Part shown: piece after piece, positions 47,385 to 56,028 of the stretch
How positions within the stretch are numbered: position 1 is the first letter of the stretch
Layout: every line of letters starts with the position of its first letter
Assembly: GCF_039530945.1 (NCBI RefSeq)
Contig: NZ_BAAAPC010000011.1
Coordinates: forward strand, 161,892-225,891
DNA length: 64,000 nt
Reading direction: 5' to 3'
Origin: Nocardiopsis_C rhodophaea
GTDB taxonomy: Bacteria > Actinomycetota > Actinomycetes > Streptosporangiales > Streptosporangiaceae
Position numbers and translations under genes: made by a program
Notes under the pieces: generated by a model
Databases searched by the model: none
Told to the model about the DNA's origin: nothing
What the model saw: the letters and a program-made list of their open reading frames with translations, nothing else

Positions 47385-48323
47385 TCAGCGCAGACGCCGC
47401 AGCAGCATACGGGCGGCGGCCGTCGACGCCGCCACGCCGGCCAGCGCGGCCGAGGCCGCCAGCGCCTCCCGGGTCACCGCGCGGCGCCGCGCGTCCTGCG
47501 CGGCCAGACCGCGTTCAACCGAGCCGAACCGGCCCCCGCACAGGCCGGGGTCGAGCTCCAACGGCCGCCAGCGGCTCGGCCACGACGCCAGCGGCCGGGA
47601 CGCGCCCTCGCGGACGGCGGACAGCCGCAGACCGCGCGCCACCGGCGTGCGCGGCTTCAGCCGGACCGGTGCTCCGCTCCCTGCCTCGGCCAGCCCCTTG
47701 GGCTCGGGGCCGACGTAGCGGAGTTCGCCGGGCGCGTTGTACAGCAGCTCGGCCAGCAGCTGGGCGCAAGCACGGGCGTCGCCGAGCGCCGTGTGCTGCC
47801 CGCTGGGCCAGTGGCCGGTGAGGGTGTGGCTGGCCCGCGGCAGGGCGTAGCGTTCCAAATCGACCTGGGAGCGCAGGGTGCGCAGGGTGCACAGGCCCGG
47901 CAGGTCGGCGGGGAGCCCGGCCGGGACGAACTCGGCGGCCAGGAAGGCCCCCTCGAAGTCGAGCTTGTGTCCGACGACCACGGCGCCGGAGAACAGTTCG
48001 GCGAGGGTGCCGACGAGGTCGGCGGCCTGCGGCGCGCCGATGACGTCGCTCGCCCCGATGCTGTGGAACTCCTGGCCGGTGACCGGAACGCCGGGGTTGA
48101 CGAGCGTGTTGAGCTCGCGCGTCACCGTTCCGTCGCCGCGCATCCGCACCACCGCGATCTCGCAGACCCGCGCTCCCTGCGCCGGGTCGAGGCCGGTGGT
48201 CTCCACGTCGACCACGGCGTAGTCGAGCTCCTTGGCTCCGCAGCCCGCCGACCGGCTCCGGGTGAGGGCGCCCCTGCGGAATGCCCGCGAACCGGCGCGG
48301 CCTTCGTCGGGCACGTCGACCAT
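47385..48323 (-). CDS. DEDD-family 3'-5' exonuclease (DNA polymerase III epsilon-like)
   Basis: 312 residues. The exonuclease domain begins YAVVDVETTGLDPAQG (first two catalytic acids, DxE), continues with EFHSIGASDV and VVVGHKLDFEGAFLA, and has the last catalytic region HTALGDARACAQLL. The C-terminal third is Arg/Ala-rich and outside the domain, ending in a hydrophobic helix. ATG 48323 starts a basic N-terminal segment of about 30 residues. Not the replicative subunit; probably a repair or RNA-processing nuclease. Confidence 0.92.
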   Translation of the reverse strand: MVDVPDEGRAGSRAFRRGALTRSRSAGCGAKELDYAVVDVETTGLDPAQGARVCEIAVVRMRGDGTVTRELNTLVNPGVPVTGQEFHSIGASDVIGAPQAADLVGTLAELFSGAVVVGHKLDFEGAFLAAEFVPAGLPADLPGLCTLRTLRSQVDLERYALPRASHTLTGHWPSGQHTALGDARACAQLLAELLYNAPGELRYVGPEPKGLAEAGSGAPVRLKPRTPVARGLRLSAVREGASRPLASWPSRWRPLELDPGLCGGRFGSVERGLAAQDARRRAVTREALAASAALAGVAASTAAARMLLRRLR

Positions 48324-48548
48324 CCCCTGTCTGCTCGTCTTGGTGATACCGACCCGTTGGACTGCGATCCGGAGGCTGCCAGTGTCGCGTCGATCTAGGT
48401 CAGGGCCCGACCTTACGGCACCCACGGGATGAGAGTGGCCCGTGTGCGCGTTTATCCTCAGGCTGGCCCCCCGCCACATCATCCGATGTAGGACCGACCA
48501 CCCCTGTGTCGAGACCCTCGACGACACCCACTGGCGCCAGGAGACCCC

Positions 48549-49517
48549 ATGCCCGCAACGCAGCAGTCCGTCTACGCCCCGCTCGCCGAGATCGTCCGGT
48601 CGGGGCTCCGCGAGGGTGTGCACTTCGGCACGGTCGTCGGGCTCACGGCCTCCGGCGAGGTCGCCTACGCGCGCGGTGACATCCAGGCTGCCATGTTCCC
48701 CCGTTCCTCTGCCAAACCGCTCCAGGCGCTGGCGTCTCTGCGCGCCGGAGCACCGATCGTCGGCGCGCAGATCGCGATCGCCGCTGGCAGCCACAACGGT
48801 GAGCAGATCCACACCGCCATCGCCGAGAAGATGCTCGCCGAGTCCGGCCTGACGCCTGACGCGCTGCGCTGCCCCACCGACTGGCCGATGGGGACGCAGG
48901 CCCGCAAGGAACTGCTGATCGCCGGCGGCGAGCCGACCCGCCTGCACATGAACTGCTCCGGCAAGCACGCCGCCATGCTCGGGGCCTGTGTCGCACGGGG
49001 GTGGGACACCGCGACCTACCTCGCCCCCGACCACCCCGTGCAGCGGATGGTCCGCGAGGCCCTGGAGGAGAAGTGCGGCGAGCCGATCGCGCACACCGCG
49101 GTCGACGGCTGCGGAGCGCCGCAGCTGGCCGTCTCCCTGGTCGGGCTGGCCCGGGGCATCCAGGCGATGGTCCAGGCGCCCGAAGACAGCCACGAGGCCG
49201 CGGTCGTGCGGGCGATGCGCGCGTTCCCTGAGTACGTTGCGGGCGAGGGCCGCGACGACACCACGCTGATGCGGCGCGTTCCAGGGCTGGTCTCCAAGAT
49301 CGGCGCCGAGGGCGTCATCGTGATGGCCGCCCCCGACGGCGCGACCGTCGCGGTGAAGATGAGCGACGGCGACCCCAAAGCGCGCTCGCGCACCATGGTG
49401 GGGCTGACCGCGCTGCGCGCGCTCGGTGTCGACATCACCCCGGTGGAGGACATGCTCTCCGCCCCCGTCCTCGGTGGCGGGGAGCCGGTGGGCGAAATCC
49501 GCCCGATCGCCGCGTAG
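48549..49517 (+). CDS. Asparaginase (PF06089 type)
   Basis: 322 residues of the thermolabile L-asparaginase II-like family, distinct from the classical type. It begins with VYAPLAEIVRSGLREGVHFG and carries MFPRSSAKPLQALASL (probable nucleophile Ser in the SSAK context), IAAGSHNGE and MNCSGKHAAML. These are the conserved signatures. Hydrolyses asparagine to aspartate and ammonia. Stands alone between the exonuclease and the ferredoxin reductase. Confidence 0.92.
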   Translation: MPATQQSVYAPLAEIVRSGLREGVHFGTVVGLTASGEVAYARGDIQAAMFPRSSAKPLQALASLRAGAPIVGAQIAIAAGSHNGEQIHTAIAEKMLAESGLTPDALRCPTDWPMGTQARKELLIAGGEPTRLHMNCSGKHAAMLGACVARGWDTATYLAPDHPVQRMVREALEEKCGEPIAHTAVDGCGAPQLAVSLVGLARGIQAMVQAPEDSHEAAVVRAMRAFPEYVAGEGRDDTTLMRRVPGLVSKIGAEGVIVMAAPDGATVAVKMSDGDPKARSRTMVGLTALRALGVDITPVEDMLSAPVLGGGEPVGEIRPIAA

Positions 49518-49644
49518 GGTCCGTTCCCTCCCGCCGCGCGGGAATCCCCTTGGTGCGCCGCTCGTTGGGCATTCACGAGGCCTCCGGCGCAAAAACCCGC
49601 GCGGGGAGGGTCGGTGCACGAGGGAAAGGGCGGAACGCACAGTT

Positions 49645-50865
49645 ATGCGCGACATCGTCATCGCCGGGGCGGGGATCGCCGGGCTGCACACGGCGGAGGC
49701 GCTGCGCGACGCCGGGTTCGACGGCACGGTCACACTCATCGGCGACGAAGTCCACCGCCCCTACTCCCGTCCACCGCTGTCCAAGGAAGTCCTCACCGGG
49801 AAGGGCACGCCCAAGAGCCTGCCCCTGCGCGAGGAGGCGGCGATCGACGCCCTCGAACTGGACCTGCGGCTCGGGCGCCGGGCCGAACGCCTGCTCGCCG
49901 AGGAGAAGGCGGTCCTGCTCGACGACGGCACCCGGGTGGACTACGACGGCCTCGTCATCGCGACGGGGGCGCGCGCCCGCCGCCCCCGCACCGACCTGGC
50001 GGGAGTGCACACGCTGCGCACGCTGGAGGACGCCGAGGCGGTGCGCGCCGCGTTCGCACAGCCCGGAGGGCACCTCGTGGTCGTCGGTGCCGGGTTTATC
50101 GGCTCCGAGGTGGCGGCCAGCGCGCGGGCGTGCGGCTGGGAGGTGACGCTGGTCGAGGCGGCGCCCACGCCGCTGACCCGGGTGATCGACCCACGGGTCG
50201 GCACGGTCCTGACCGACCTGCACCGGGACAACGGGGTGGACGTACGACTGGGCGTCGGCGTCACCGGGTTCGAGGGCAAGGGCCGGGTGGAGCGGGTACT
50301 GCTGGCCGACGGCAGCGCGATCGAGGCGTCGCTGGTCGTGGTCGGGCTCGGGGTGGAGCTGAACACCGACTGGCTCGCGGGGTCGGGGGTCAAGCTGGAC
50401 GAGGGCGGCGCGGTACTGTGCGACGCCCAGGTCGCGACCACCGTGCCGGATGTGTACGCGGTCGGCGACCTGGCGAGCTGGACATACCCGCGCTACGGCG
50501 GCCGGGTCCGCCTGGAGCACTGGACCAACGCCGGGGAGCAGGCGGTGGTGGCCGCGCACAATCTGCTCGCTGGGGAGGGGGGCACCGGCCGGCGCGACTA
50601 CACCCCGGTGCCCTATTTCTGGTCCGACCAGTACGGGATGAAAATCCAGCTGCTCGGCCAGGCCGCGCCGGCCGACACCGTGGAGTTCGTGCACGGATCG
50701 CCCGAGGACCGCAAGTTCGTGGCGTTCCTCGGACGGTCCGGCATGCTTATCGGCGTCCTGGGGCTGCGCTCCACGCCGAAGACCATGCGCTACCGCAGGC
50801 TTGTGGAGGAACCGACGGCGTGGGACGACGCCCTGGCGGCGGCCGGGTTCAGTCCTCGACGCTGA
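49645..50865 (+). CDS. FAD-dependent ferredoxin reductase
   Basis: 406 residues of the oxygenase-coupled NADH/NADPH-ferredoxin reductase family. Two Rossmann motifs: FAD site VIAGAGIAGLHTAEAL near the N terminus and NAD site VVVGAGFIGSEVAAS near residue 150. VYAVGDLASW is the conserved FAD-contact Asp region. YFWSDQYGMKIQLLG starts the C-terminal dimer domain. It passes electrons to a small ferredoxin; the ferredoxin gene overlaps its 3' end in the opposite direction. Confidence 0.94.
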   Translation: MRDIVIAGAGIAGLHTAEALRDAGFDGTVTLIGDEVHRPYSRPPLSKEVLTGKGTPKSLPLREEAAIDALELDLRLGRRAERLLAEEKAVLLDDGTRVDYDGLVIATGARARRPRTDLAGVHTLRTLEDAEAVRAAFAQPGGHLVVVGAGFIGSEVAASARACGWEVTLVEAAPTPLTRVIDPRVGTVLTDLHRDNGVDVRLGVGVTGFEGKGRVERVLLADGSAIEASLVVVGLGVELNTDWLAGSGVKLDEGGAVLCDAQVATTVPDVYAVGDLASWTYPRYGGRVRLEHWTNAGEQAVVAAHNLLAGEGGTGRRDYTPVPYFWSDQYGMKIQLLGQAAPADTVEFVHGSPEDRKFVAFLGRSGMLIGVLGLRSTPKTMRYRRLVEEPTAWDDALAAAGFSPRR

Positions 50866-51040
50866 TGGCCTGCTTGGGGCACATCCGCACGCATTCCTCC
50901 ACTTTGTCGCGGAGTTCTTCGGGCGGTTCCTCCTGCAGGATGTAGAGGAAGTCGTCGTCGCGAACCTCGAACACCTCGGGCAGGATCCCCATGCAGACCG
51001 CGTTGCTCTCGCAACGGTCGAAGTCCACCTTCACCCGCAT
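50849..51040 (-). CDS. Small ferredoxin, 3Fe-4S type
   Basis: 63 residues. Cys10, Cys16 and Cys54 are the cluster ligands expected from C-x5-C and CP; the position where a 4Fe-4S ferredoxin has a further Cys is Asn13, so a 3Fe-4S cluster is likely. Cys50 is extra. Such ferredoxins feed cytochromes P450, none of which is in the window. The gene overlaps the reductase gene by 17 bases tail to tail. Confidence 0.93.
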   Translation of the reverse strand: MRVKVDFDRCESNAVCMGILPEVFEVRDDDFLYILQEEPPEELRDKVEECVRMCPKQAISVED

Positions 51041-51140
51041 GTGGCGCTCCTCACTTACTCGCGTTTTCCTCCGAGCTTAGCCGCGCGCCCCGCGGGCGAT
51101 CGCGCCCCGCCCACCCCTATGCGTCGGGCCGCGCTCCCGC

Positions 51141-51216
51141 CCCCTCCGTTGATCTCCAAGAGATCGGGAGCTCCGGGGCGACGCTGACCCCCTGGCGCCC
51201 GGGACCAACGGAGGGG
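51141..51216. terminator. Compound hairpin between ferredoxin and aminopeptidase genes
   Basis: Outer arms CCCCTCCGTTG (51141-51151) and CAACGGAGGGG (51206-51216) pair fully. Inside is a second hairpin GATCTC-CAA-GAGATC (51151-51165). It ends 22 bases past the aminopeptidase stop in that gene's direction, so it terminates that transcript. CCGTTGATCTC recurs in the terminator at 47306. Confidence 0.65.
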
Positions 51217-51238
51217 CGGGAACGTCTGTGGTGGGACG

Positions 51239-52201
51239 TCAGTCGGCGTCGGCGAATCGGTCGGTCGCCTCGATGAGGTGGTGCAGGATGCCGGGCTCGC
51301 TGAAGGCGTGTCCGGCGTCGTCCACGATCGTGAACTCCGCTTCCGGCCAGGCCTTGTGCAGTTCGTAGGCGGTGCGGGCGGGCGTGCACACGTCGTAGCG
51401 GCCCTGGACGATGACGCCGGGGATCTCGCGCAGGCGCTTGGCGTTGGCGATGAGCTGGTCCGGGGTGAAGAAGCCGCCGTGCACGAAGTAGTGGTTCTCG
51501 ATCCGGGCGAACGCCAGCGCGTACTCGGGGTCGGCGTGCTGGGCGCGGATGTCGGGGTCGGGCACCAGGGTGACCGTGGAGCCCTCCCACATGCTCCAGG
51601 CGCGGGCCGCGGCCAGCCGCACGTCGGGATCGGTCGAGTTGAGCCGCTTGGAGTAGGCGCCGATGAGGTCGTCGCGCTCGTCCGGGGGGATCTGCTCCAG
51701 GTAGGTCTCCCACAGCTCCGGGAAGAGGTGGGAGGCGCCCTCCTGGTAGAACCAGCGCAGTTCGTCGTTGCGCAGCGTGAAGATGCCGCGCAGGATCAGC
51801 TCACTGACCCGGTGCGGGTGCTCCTCGGCATAGGCGAGGGCGAGGGCGCTGCCCCAGGAGCCGCCGAAGACCTGCCACTTCTCCACGCCGATCATGCGGC
51901 GCAGCCGCTCCATGTCCCTGACCAGCGCCTGGGTGGTGTTGGTCTTGAGGTCGACGTCCATCCCGCTGGCGTGCGGCACGCTCCGGCCGCAGTTGCGCTG
52001 GTCGAACAGGAGGATGCGGTACTTCTCCGGGTCGAAGAGGCGCCGGTGCGTCGGCCCGCACCCGCCGCCGGGGCCACCGTGCAGGAAGACCACGGGCTTA
52101 CCCGTGGGGTTCCCGCACAGCTCCCAGTAGATCCGGTTCCCGTCACCGACATCGAGCATGCCGGTCTCGTAGGGATCGATCGGCGGGTACAGCGTGCGCA
52201 T
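51239..52201 (-). CDS. pip: Prolyl aminopeptidase
   Basis: 320 residues, alpha/beta hydrolase. Oxyanion region FLHGGPGGGCGP, nucleophile Ser115 in GGSWGSALAL, acid in QGRYDVCTPA and His in DDAGHAFSEP are all present, with the FDQRNCGRSVPH segment typical of family S33 Pip. Removes N-terminal proline from peptides in the cytoplasm. ATG 52201 starts at the family's usual RTLYPPIDPY. Monocistronic with a hairpin after it. Confidence 0.96.
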   Translation of the reverse strand: MRTLYPPIDPYETGMLDVGDGNRIYWELCGNPTGKPVVFLHGGPGGGCGPTHRRLFDPEKYRILLFDQRNCGRSVPHASGMDVDLKTNTTQALVRDMERLRRMIGVEKWQVFGGSWGSALALAYAEEHPHRVSELILRGIFTLRNDELRWFYQEGASHLFPELWETYLEQIPPDERDDLIGAYSKRLNSTDPDVRLAAARAWSMWEGSTVTLVPDPDIRAQHADPEYALAFARIENHYFVHGGFFTPDQLIANAKRLREIPGVIVQGRYDVCTPARTAYELHKAWPEAEFTIVDDAGHAFSEPGILHHLIEATDRFADAD

Positions 52202-52438
52202 CGGGCATGCACCTTCCGTGCAGACGTGGAGGGCCGTGTCTAACAGAATTTTGAAAGCAGAGGACGGGGCTCGGCCGGTGAGCGGCCGAAGGGGACGACG
52301 ACCCGCGGCACCGGCGGCCATCGACCCAATCCTAGACAGGATCGCACTTCCCGTTGATCTTGAGCGGGTCGACTCGGGCATGGGGCATTCGTCCGGGTAT
52401 GGTGACCAGAGTCACAGTGACGACGTGGAGGTCCGCCC

Positions 52439-54151
52439 ATGTCCAGTCCGGCAACCCGCGAGTTCCGCTCCGCCCGCGACTTCCTGCTCGACCACCGCGA
52501 GGACCAACTTCTGGCCCACCGGGAGTTCCGCTGGCCCCGGCCCGAGCACTTCAACTGGGCGCTGGACCACTTCGACGTCGCGGCCGCGGAGCACCCCGAC
52601 CGGATCGCGCTGTGGATCGTCGAGGAGGACGGCACCGAGACGAAGCAGACCTACGCCGAGCTCGCGCGGCGCTCGGGCCAGGTCGCCAACTGGCTGCACG
52701 CCCAGGGCGTGCATCGCGGCGACCGCATCCTGATCATGCTCGGCAATCAGGTGGAGCTGTGGGAGGCGACCCTGGCCGCCATGCGGCTGGGCGCGGTCGT
52801 CATCCCGGCGACCACGCTGCTCTCCACGGCCGACCTCGCCGACCGCATCGAGCGGGGCGGGGTCGCCCACGTCATCGCCAACGCAGTGGACACCCCCAAG
52901 TTCGAGGGCCTCGGCGGGCACTGGACCCGCATCGCGGTCGGGATCATGGAAGGCTGGCTCGACTACACCGACACGCAGCACGCCGGGCTGGACTTCGTGC
53001 CCGACGGCCCCACCTCCGCCGACGACCCGCTGCTGCTGTACTTCACGTCGGGCACCACCTCCCAGCCCAAGCTGGTGCTGCACACCCACCTGTCCTATCC
53101 GGTGGGGCACCTGTCCACCATGTTCTGGGTGGGGATCCGTCCCGGCGACGTGCACCTGAACATCTCCTCACCGGGCTGGGCCAAGCACGCCTACAGCAGC
53201 ATCTTCGCGCCGTGGAACGCCCAGGCGACGGTGCTGGTGGTGAACCAGTCCAAGTTCAACCCCTCCTACCTGCTGAGCCAGATAGCGCACTGCGGCGTCG
53301 ACACGTTCTGCGCCCCGCCCACGGTGTGGCGGATGCTGATCCAGGCCGACCTTGGGGCGTGGAACGTCCCCATGCGCGAGGTGGTGGCGGCGGGTGAGCC
53401 GCTCAACCCCGAGGTCATCGAGCAGGTGCGGCGCGCCTGGGGGTTGACCGTGCGCGACGGGTTCGGGCAGACGGAGACGACCGTGCAGATCGGCAACGGC
53501 CCCGGCCAGGAGATCCGGCCCGGGTCCATGGGCCGCCCCATGCCGGGGTTCACGATCGCGCTGGAGGACCCCGTCACCGGGGAGGTGGGCGACCAGGGCG
53601 AAATCTGCCTCGACCTGGCCGACGACCCCGTCGGGCTGATGGCCGGTTACCACGACAACGAGGAGCGCACCAAGCAGGTGATGCGCCACGGCCGCTACCA
53701 CACCGGTGATGTCGCCAGCCGCGACGCCGACGGCTACATCACCTACATCGGGCGGGGCGACGACGTCTTCAAGGCCTCCGACTACCGCATCTCCCCCTTC
53801 GAGCTGGAGAGCGTACTCATCGAGCACGAGGCCGTGGCCGAGGCGGCCGTCGTGCCGTCCCCCGACCCGGTGCGGCTGGCCGTACCCAAGGCGTACGTCA
53901 CCCTCACGGAGGGCAGGGCCGCGGACCCCGAGACCGCGCGCGACATCCTCCGCTACGCGCGGGAGAACCTCGCCCCCTTCAAGCGGGTGCGGCGCCTGGA
54001 GTTCGCCGAGCTGCCCAAGACGGTCTCCGGCAAGATCCGTCGGGTGGAGCTGCGCGCGGCCGAGGAGCGGCGCGGCACCGGCCGCGGTTCCCGCAACGAG
54101 TACGAGTATTGGGAAGAGGACTTCCCGGGGCTCAAGGACGAGGAAGAATGA
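52439..54151 (+). CDS. AMP-dependent acyl-CoA synthetase (medium-chain/benzoate type)
   Basis: 570 residues of the ANL superfamily. The ATP loop is YFTSGTTSQPKLVLHTH, the A5/A7 motifs are FGQTETT and YHTGDVASRD, and the C-terminal catalytic Lys lies in KTVSGKIRRVEL. VGHLSTMFWVGIRPGDVHLN places it in the medium-chain/aryl acid group. It activates a carboxylic acid with CoA; the exact acid is not readable. A 237-base gap separates it from the divergent aminopeptidase gene. Confidence 0.93.
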   Translation: MSSPATREFRSARDFLLDHREDQLLAHREFRWPRPEHFNWALDHFDVAAAEHPDRIALWIVEEDGTETKQTYAELARRSGQVANWLHAQGVHRGDRILIMLGNQVELWEATLAAMRLGAVVIPATTLLSTADLADRIERGGVAHVIANAVDTPKFEGLGGHWTRIAVGIMEGWLDYTDTQHAGLDFVPDGPTSADDPLLLYFTSGTTSQPKLVLHTHLSYPVGHLSTMFWVGIRPGDVHLNISSPGWAKHAYSSIFAPWNAQATVLVVNQSKFNPSYLLSQIAHCGVDTFCAPPTVWRMLIQADLGAWNVPMREVVAAGEPLNPEVIEQVRRAWGLTVRDGFGQTETTVQIGNGPGQEIRPGSMGRPMPGFTIALEDPVTGEVGDQGEICLDLADDPVGLMAGYHDNEERTKQVMRHGRYHTGDVASRDADGYITYIGRGDDVFKASDYRISPFELESVLIEHEAVAEAAVVPSPDPVRLAVPKAYVTLTEGRAADPETARDILRYARENLAPFKRVRRLEFAELPKTVSGKIRRVELRAAEERRGTGRGSRNEYEYWEEDFPGLKDEEE

Positions 54152-54373
54152 GCGTGGACGGCACCGACGAGGCCGGCAACGCTGTGAGACGGCTCCCCGG
54201 CCGGCCCGGATGCGGCGCGGGGCCGCGGTCGTTGTTTCCGCGGTCGTGACCGGCCCCGCCCCGCGATCAGTGTCGATGAGCCCCACCACAATCGAGGGGC
54301 GTCGGAAGCCGCGCCGGTCCCGTCGCGTTAGTGTTGCCGGAGGCCACGTGGGGATGAGGGATAGAGGAACGGC

Positions 54374-55429
54374 ATGCCGAACACCAACGACACCAGGGTC
54401 GAAAGCTACCTTCCCCTGGTCGCGCCACAGGACGTTTTGGCCGAGCTGCCGATGGGCCCCGAGCGCAGCGCCCTCGTCGAGGACGCCCGCGCTGAGGTCA
54501 AGGGGATCATCGACGGCACCGACGACCGGCTGCTGGTGATCGTCGGGCCGTGTTCGGTTCACGACCCCGAGGCCGCGCTCGACTACGCCCACCGCCTCAA
54601 GGGCCTCATCCCGTCGCTCAGCAGCGAGCTGTGCGTGGTGATGCGCGTCTACTTCGAGAAACCGCGCACCACGCTCGGCTGGAAGGGCCTGATCAACGAC
54701 CCGGGCCTGGACGAGACCTATGACGTGCACCGCGGGCTGCGCGCCGCCCGCAAGTTGCTGCTCGACATCGGCTCGCTGGGGGTCCCCTCCGGCACCGAGT
54801 TCCTCGACCCGATCACCCCGCAGTACATCGCCGACGCCGTCGCGTGGGGCGCCATTGGCGCCCGCACCACCGAGAGCCAGGTGCACCGCCAGCTCAGCAG
54901 CGGCCTGAGCATGCCGGTCGGCTTCAAGAACGGCACCGACGGCGACGTGCAGGTCGCGGTGGACGCCTGCGGCGCTGCCGCCGCCTCGCACACCTTCTTC
55001 GGTGTCGACCCCAGCGGCGCCGGGTCGGTCGTGGTGACCCAAGGTAACCCCGACTGCCACGTGATCCTGCGCGGCGGGCGTTCCGGCCCCAATTACGACG
55101 CGCAAAGCGTCGGTGCGGCGCTCGATGTCATCGAGGGGTCGGGCCTGCCCCGCCGCGTCATGATCGACGCGAGCCACGCCAACAGCAGCAAGGACCACAC
55201 CCGCCAGCCGGGTGTCGCCAACGCCATCGGCGACCAGATCGCCGCGGGTGAGAAGGGCATCGTCGGCGTGATGCTGGAGAGCAACCTCATCGAGGGCGCG
55301 CAGAAGCTCAACGACCCGGCCGACCTCACCTACGGCCAGTCCATCACCGACAAGTGCATGGGCTGGGAGACCACCGAGGGTGTCCTCAGCGGACTGGCCG
55401 AGGCCGTCCGCAACCGCCGCAAGGCCTGA
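54374..55429 (+). CDS. 3-deoxy-7-phosphoheptulonate synthase, class I
   Basis: 351 residues of the AroF/G/H (type I alpha) family. It carries VIVGPCSVHDPEAALDYA, the metal and PEP region, MRVYFEKPRTTLGWKGLIND and GSDGDVQ-like FKNGTDGDVQVAV, and a C-terminal MIDASHANSSKDHTRQ with metal-binding His. Makes DAHP from PEP and erythrose 4-phosphate, first step of the shikimate pathway. Many actinomycetes use only the unrelated type II enzyme, so this may be a second isozyme. Confidence 0.96.
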   Translation: MPNTNDTRVESYLPLVAPQDVLAELPMGPERSALVEDARAEVKGIIDGTDDRLLVIVGPCSVHDPEAALDYAHRLKGLIPSLSSELCVVMRVYFEKPRTTLGWKGLINDPGLDETYDVHRGLRAARKLLLDIGSLGVPSGTEFLDPITPQYIADAVAWGAIGARTTESQVHRQLSSGLSMPVGFKNGTDGDVQVAVDACGAAAASHTFFGVDPSGAGSVVVTQGNPDCHVILRGGRSGPNYDAQSVGAALDVIEGSGLPRRVMIDASHANSSKDHTRQPGVANAIGDQIAAGEKGIVGVMLESNLIEGAQKLNDPADLTYGQSITDKCMGWETTEGVLSGLAEAVRNRRKA

Positions 55430-55787
55430 CATCCGACCATCTCCGGTGTGCCGGGAGAATCGCCATGATCACCGGGAGAATAGGGTGCCCGCACGTCCAG
55501 TGTTGCCGCGTTTTCTTGCGATGGTCATGGCGGCAGGCCTCGACTCTGTCCGTTCTGTCTGGCCAAACGCCGTCATTATCGGCGACAGGGCTGCGGACAG
55601 CGCTTTCCCACCCCGCGGGACCGCCCAGCACACCCACGGCCCGGCCCCGTGGTGATCACGGCTTCTGTCGCGGCAACACGGACGGAGTCCAGGGCATTCG
55701 CCCTGATCTTCAACGGAGGAGGGCGGGGGGACGGGCGCCCTTGGGGCTCGTTATCGCCGCTGCTAGGCTGACCGGTAGTCGCTGACC
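55430..55787. other. Intergenic stretch before the glycine riboswitch
   Basis: About 358 bases without a supported gene. A weak hairpin around 55439-55459 may end the DAHP synthase transcript. CCGGGAGAAT occurs twice, 30 bases apart, near 55449 and 55481. The promoter for the glycine operon should be at the right end. Confidence 0.4.
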
Positions 55788-55978
55788 CCGTACGGGAGAG
55801 TGCCCCCGCATCCAGCGCGGGCCGCCGAAGGAGCAATTCCTCCCCGAAGACAACCTCTCAGGCGCACAGGACCGTACGGGCGAGACCACTCTGGAAAGCA
55901 GGAGCTCACCGCTCCTCGCCGAAGGTGCAAGCCACGCCGCGCGCGGGCGAAGCTCTCAGGCACCGATGACAGAGGGGG
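55788..55978 (+). promoter_or_regulatory. Tandem glycine riboswitch
   Basis: Two aptamers follow each other. The first opens with CCGTACGGGAGAG, contains GCCGCCGAAGGAGCAA, and closes with CTCTCAGGC and AGGACCGTACGG, which pairs with its start as P1. The second opens with GAGACCACTCTGGA, contains GCCGAAGGTGCAAGCC and closes with CTCTCAGGCACCGATGACAGAG. These are the conserved core words of the gcvT RNA motif. It ends about 50 bases before gcvT and should switch the operon on when glycine is high. Confidence 0.96.
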
Positions 55979-56028
55979 AGGATGGCAACGCCTTTGCAGA
56001 TTCGACGTCCATCCTCTCGGGAGTGCCC

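Noticed and set aside
47385..49739. Long minus-strand frame extending upstream of the exonuclease
   Set aside because: Only codons from 48323 downward resemble a protein family; the rest lies antisense to the asparaginase gene and reads as GC-rich shadow.
55966..56028. Earlier ATG start for gcvT
   Set aside because: It lies inside the second glycine aptamer, and the added residues are not seen in GcvT proteins.
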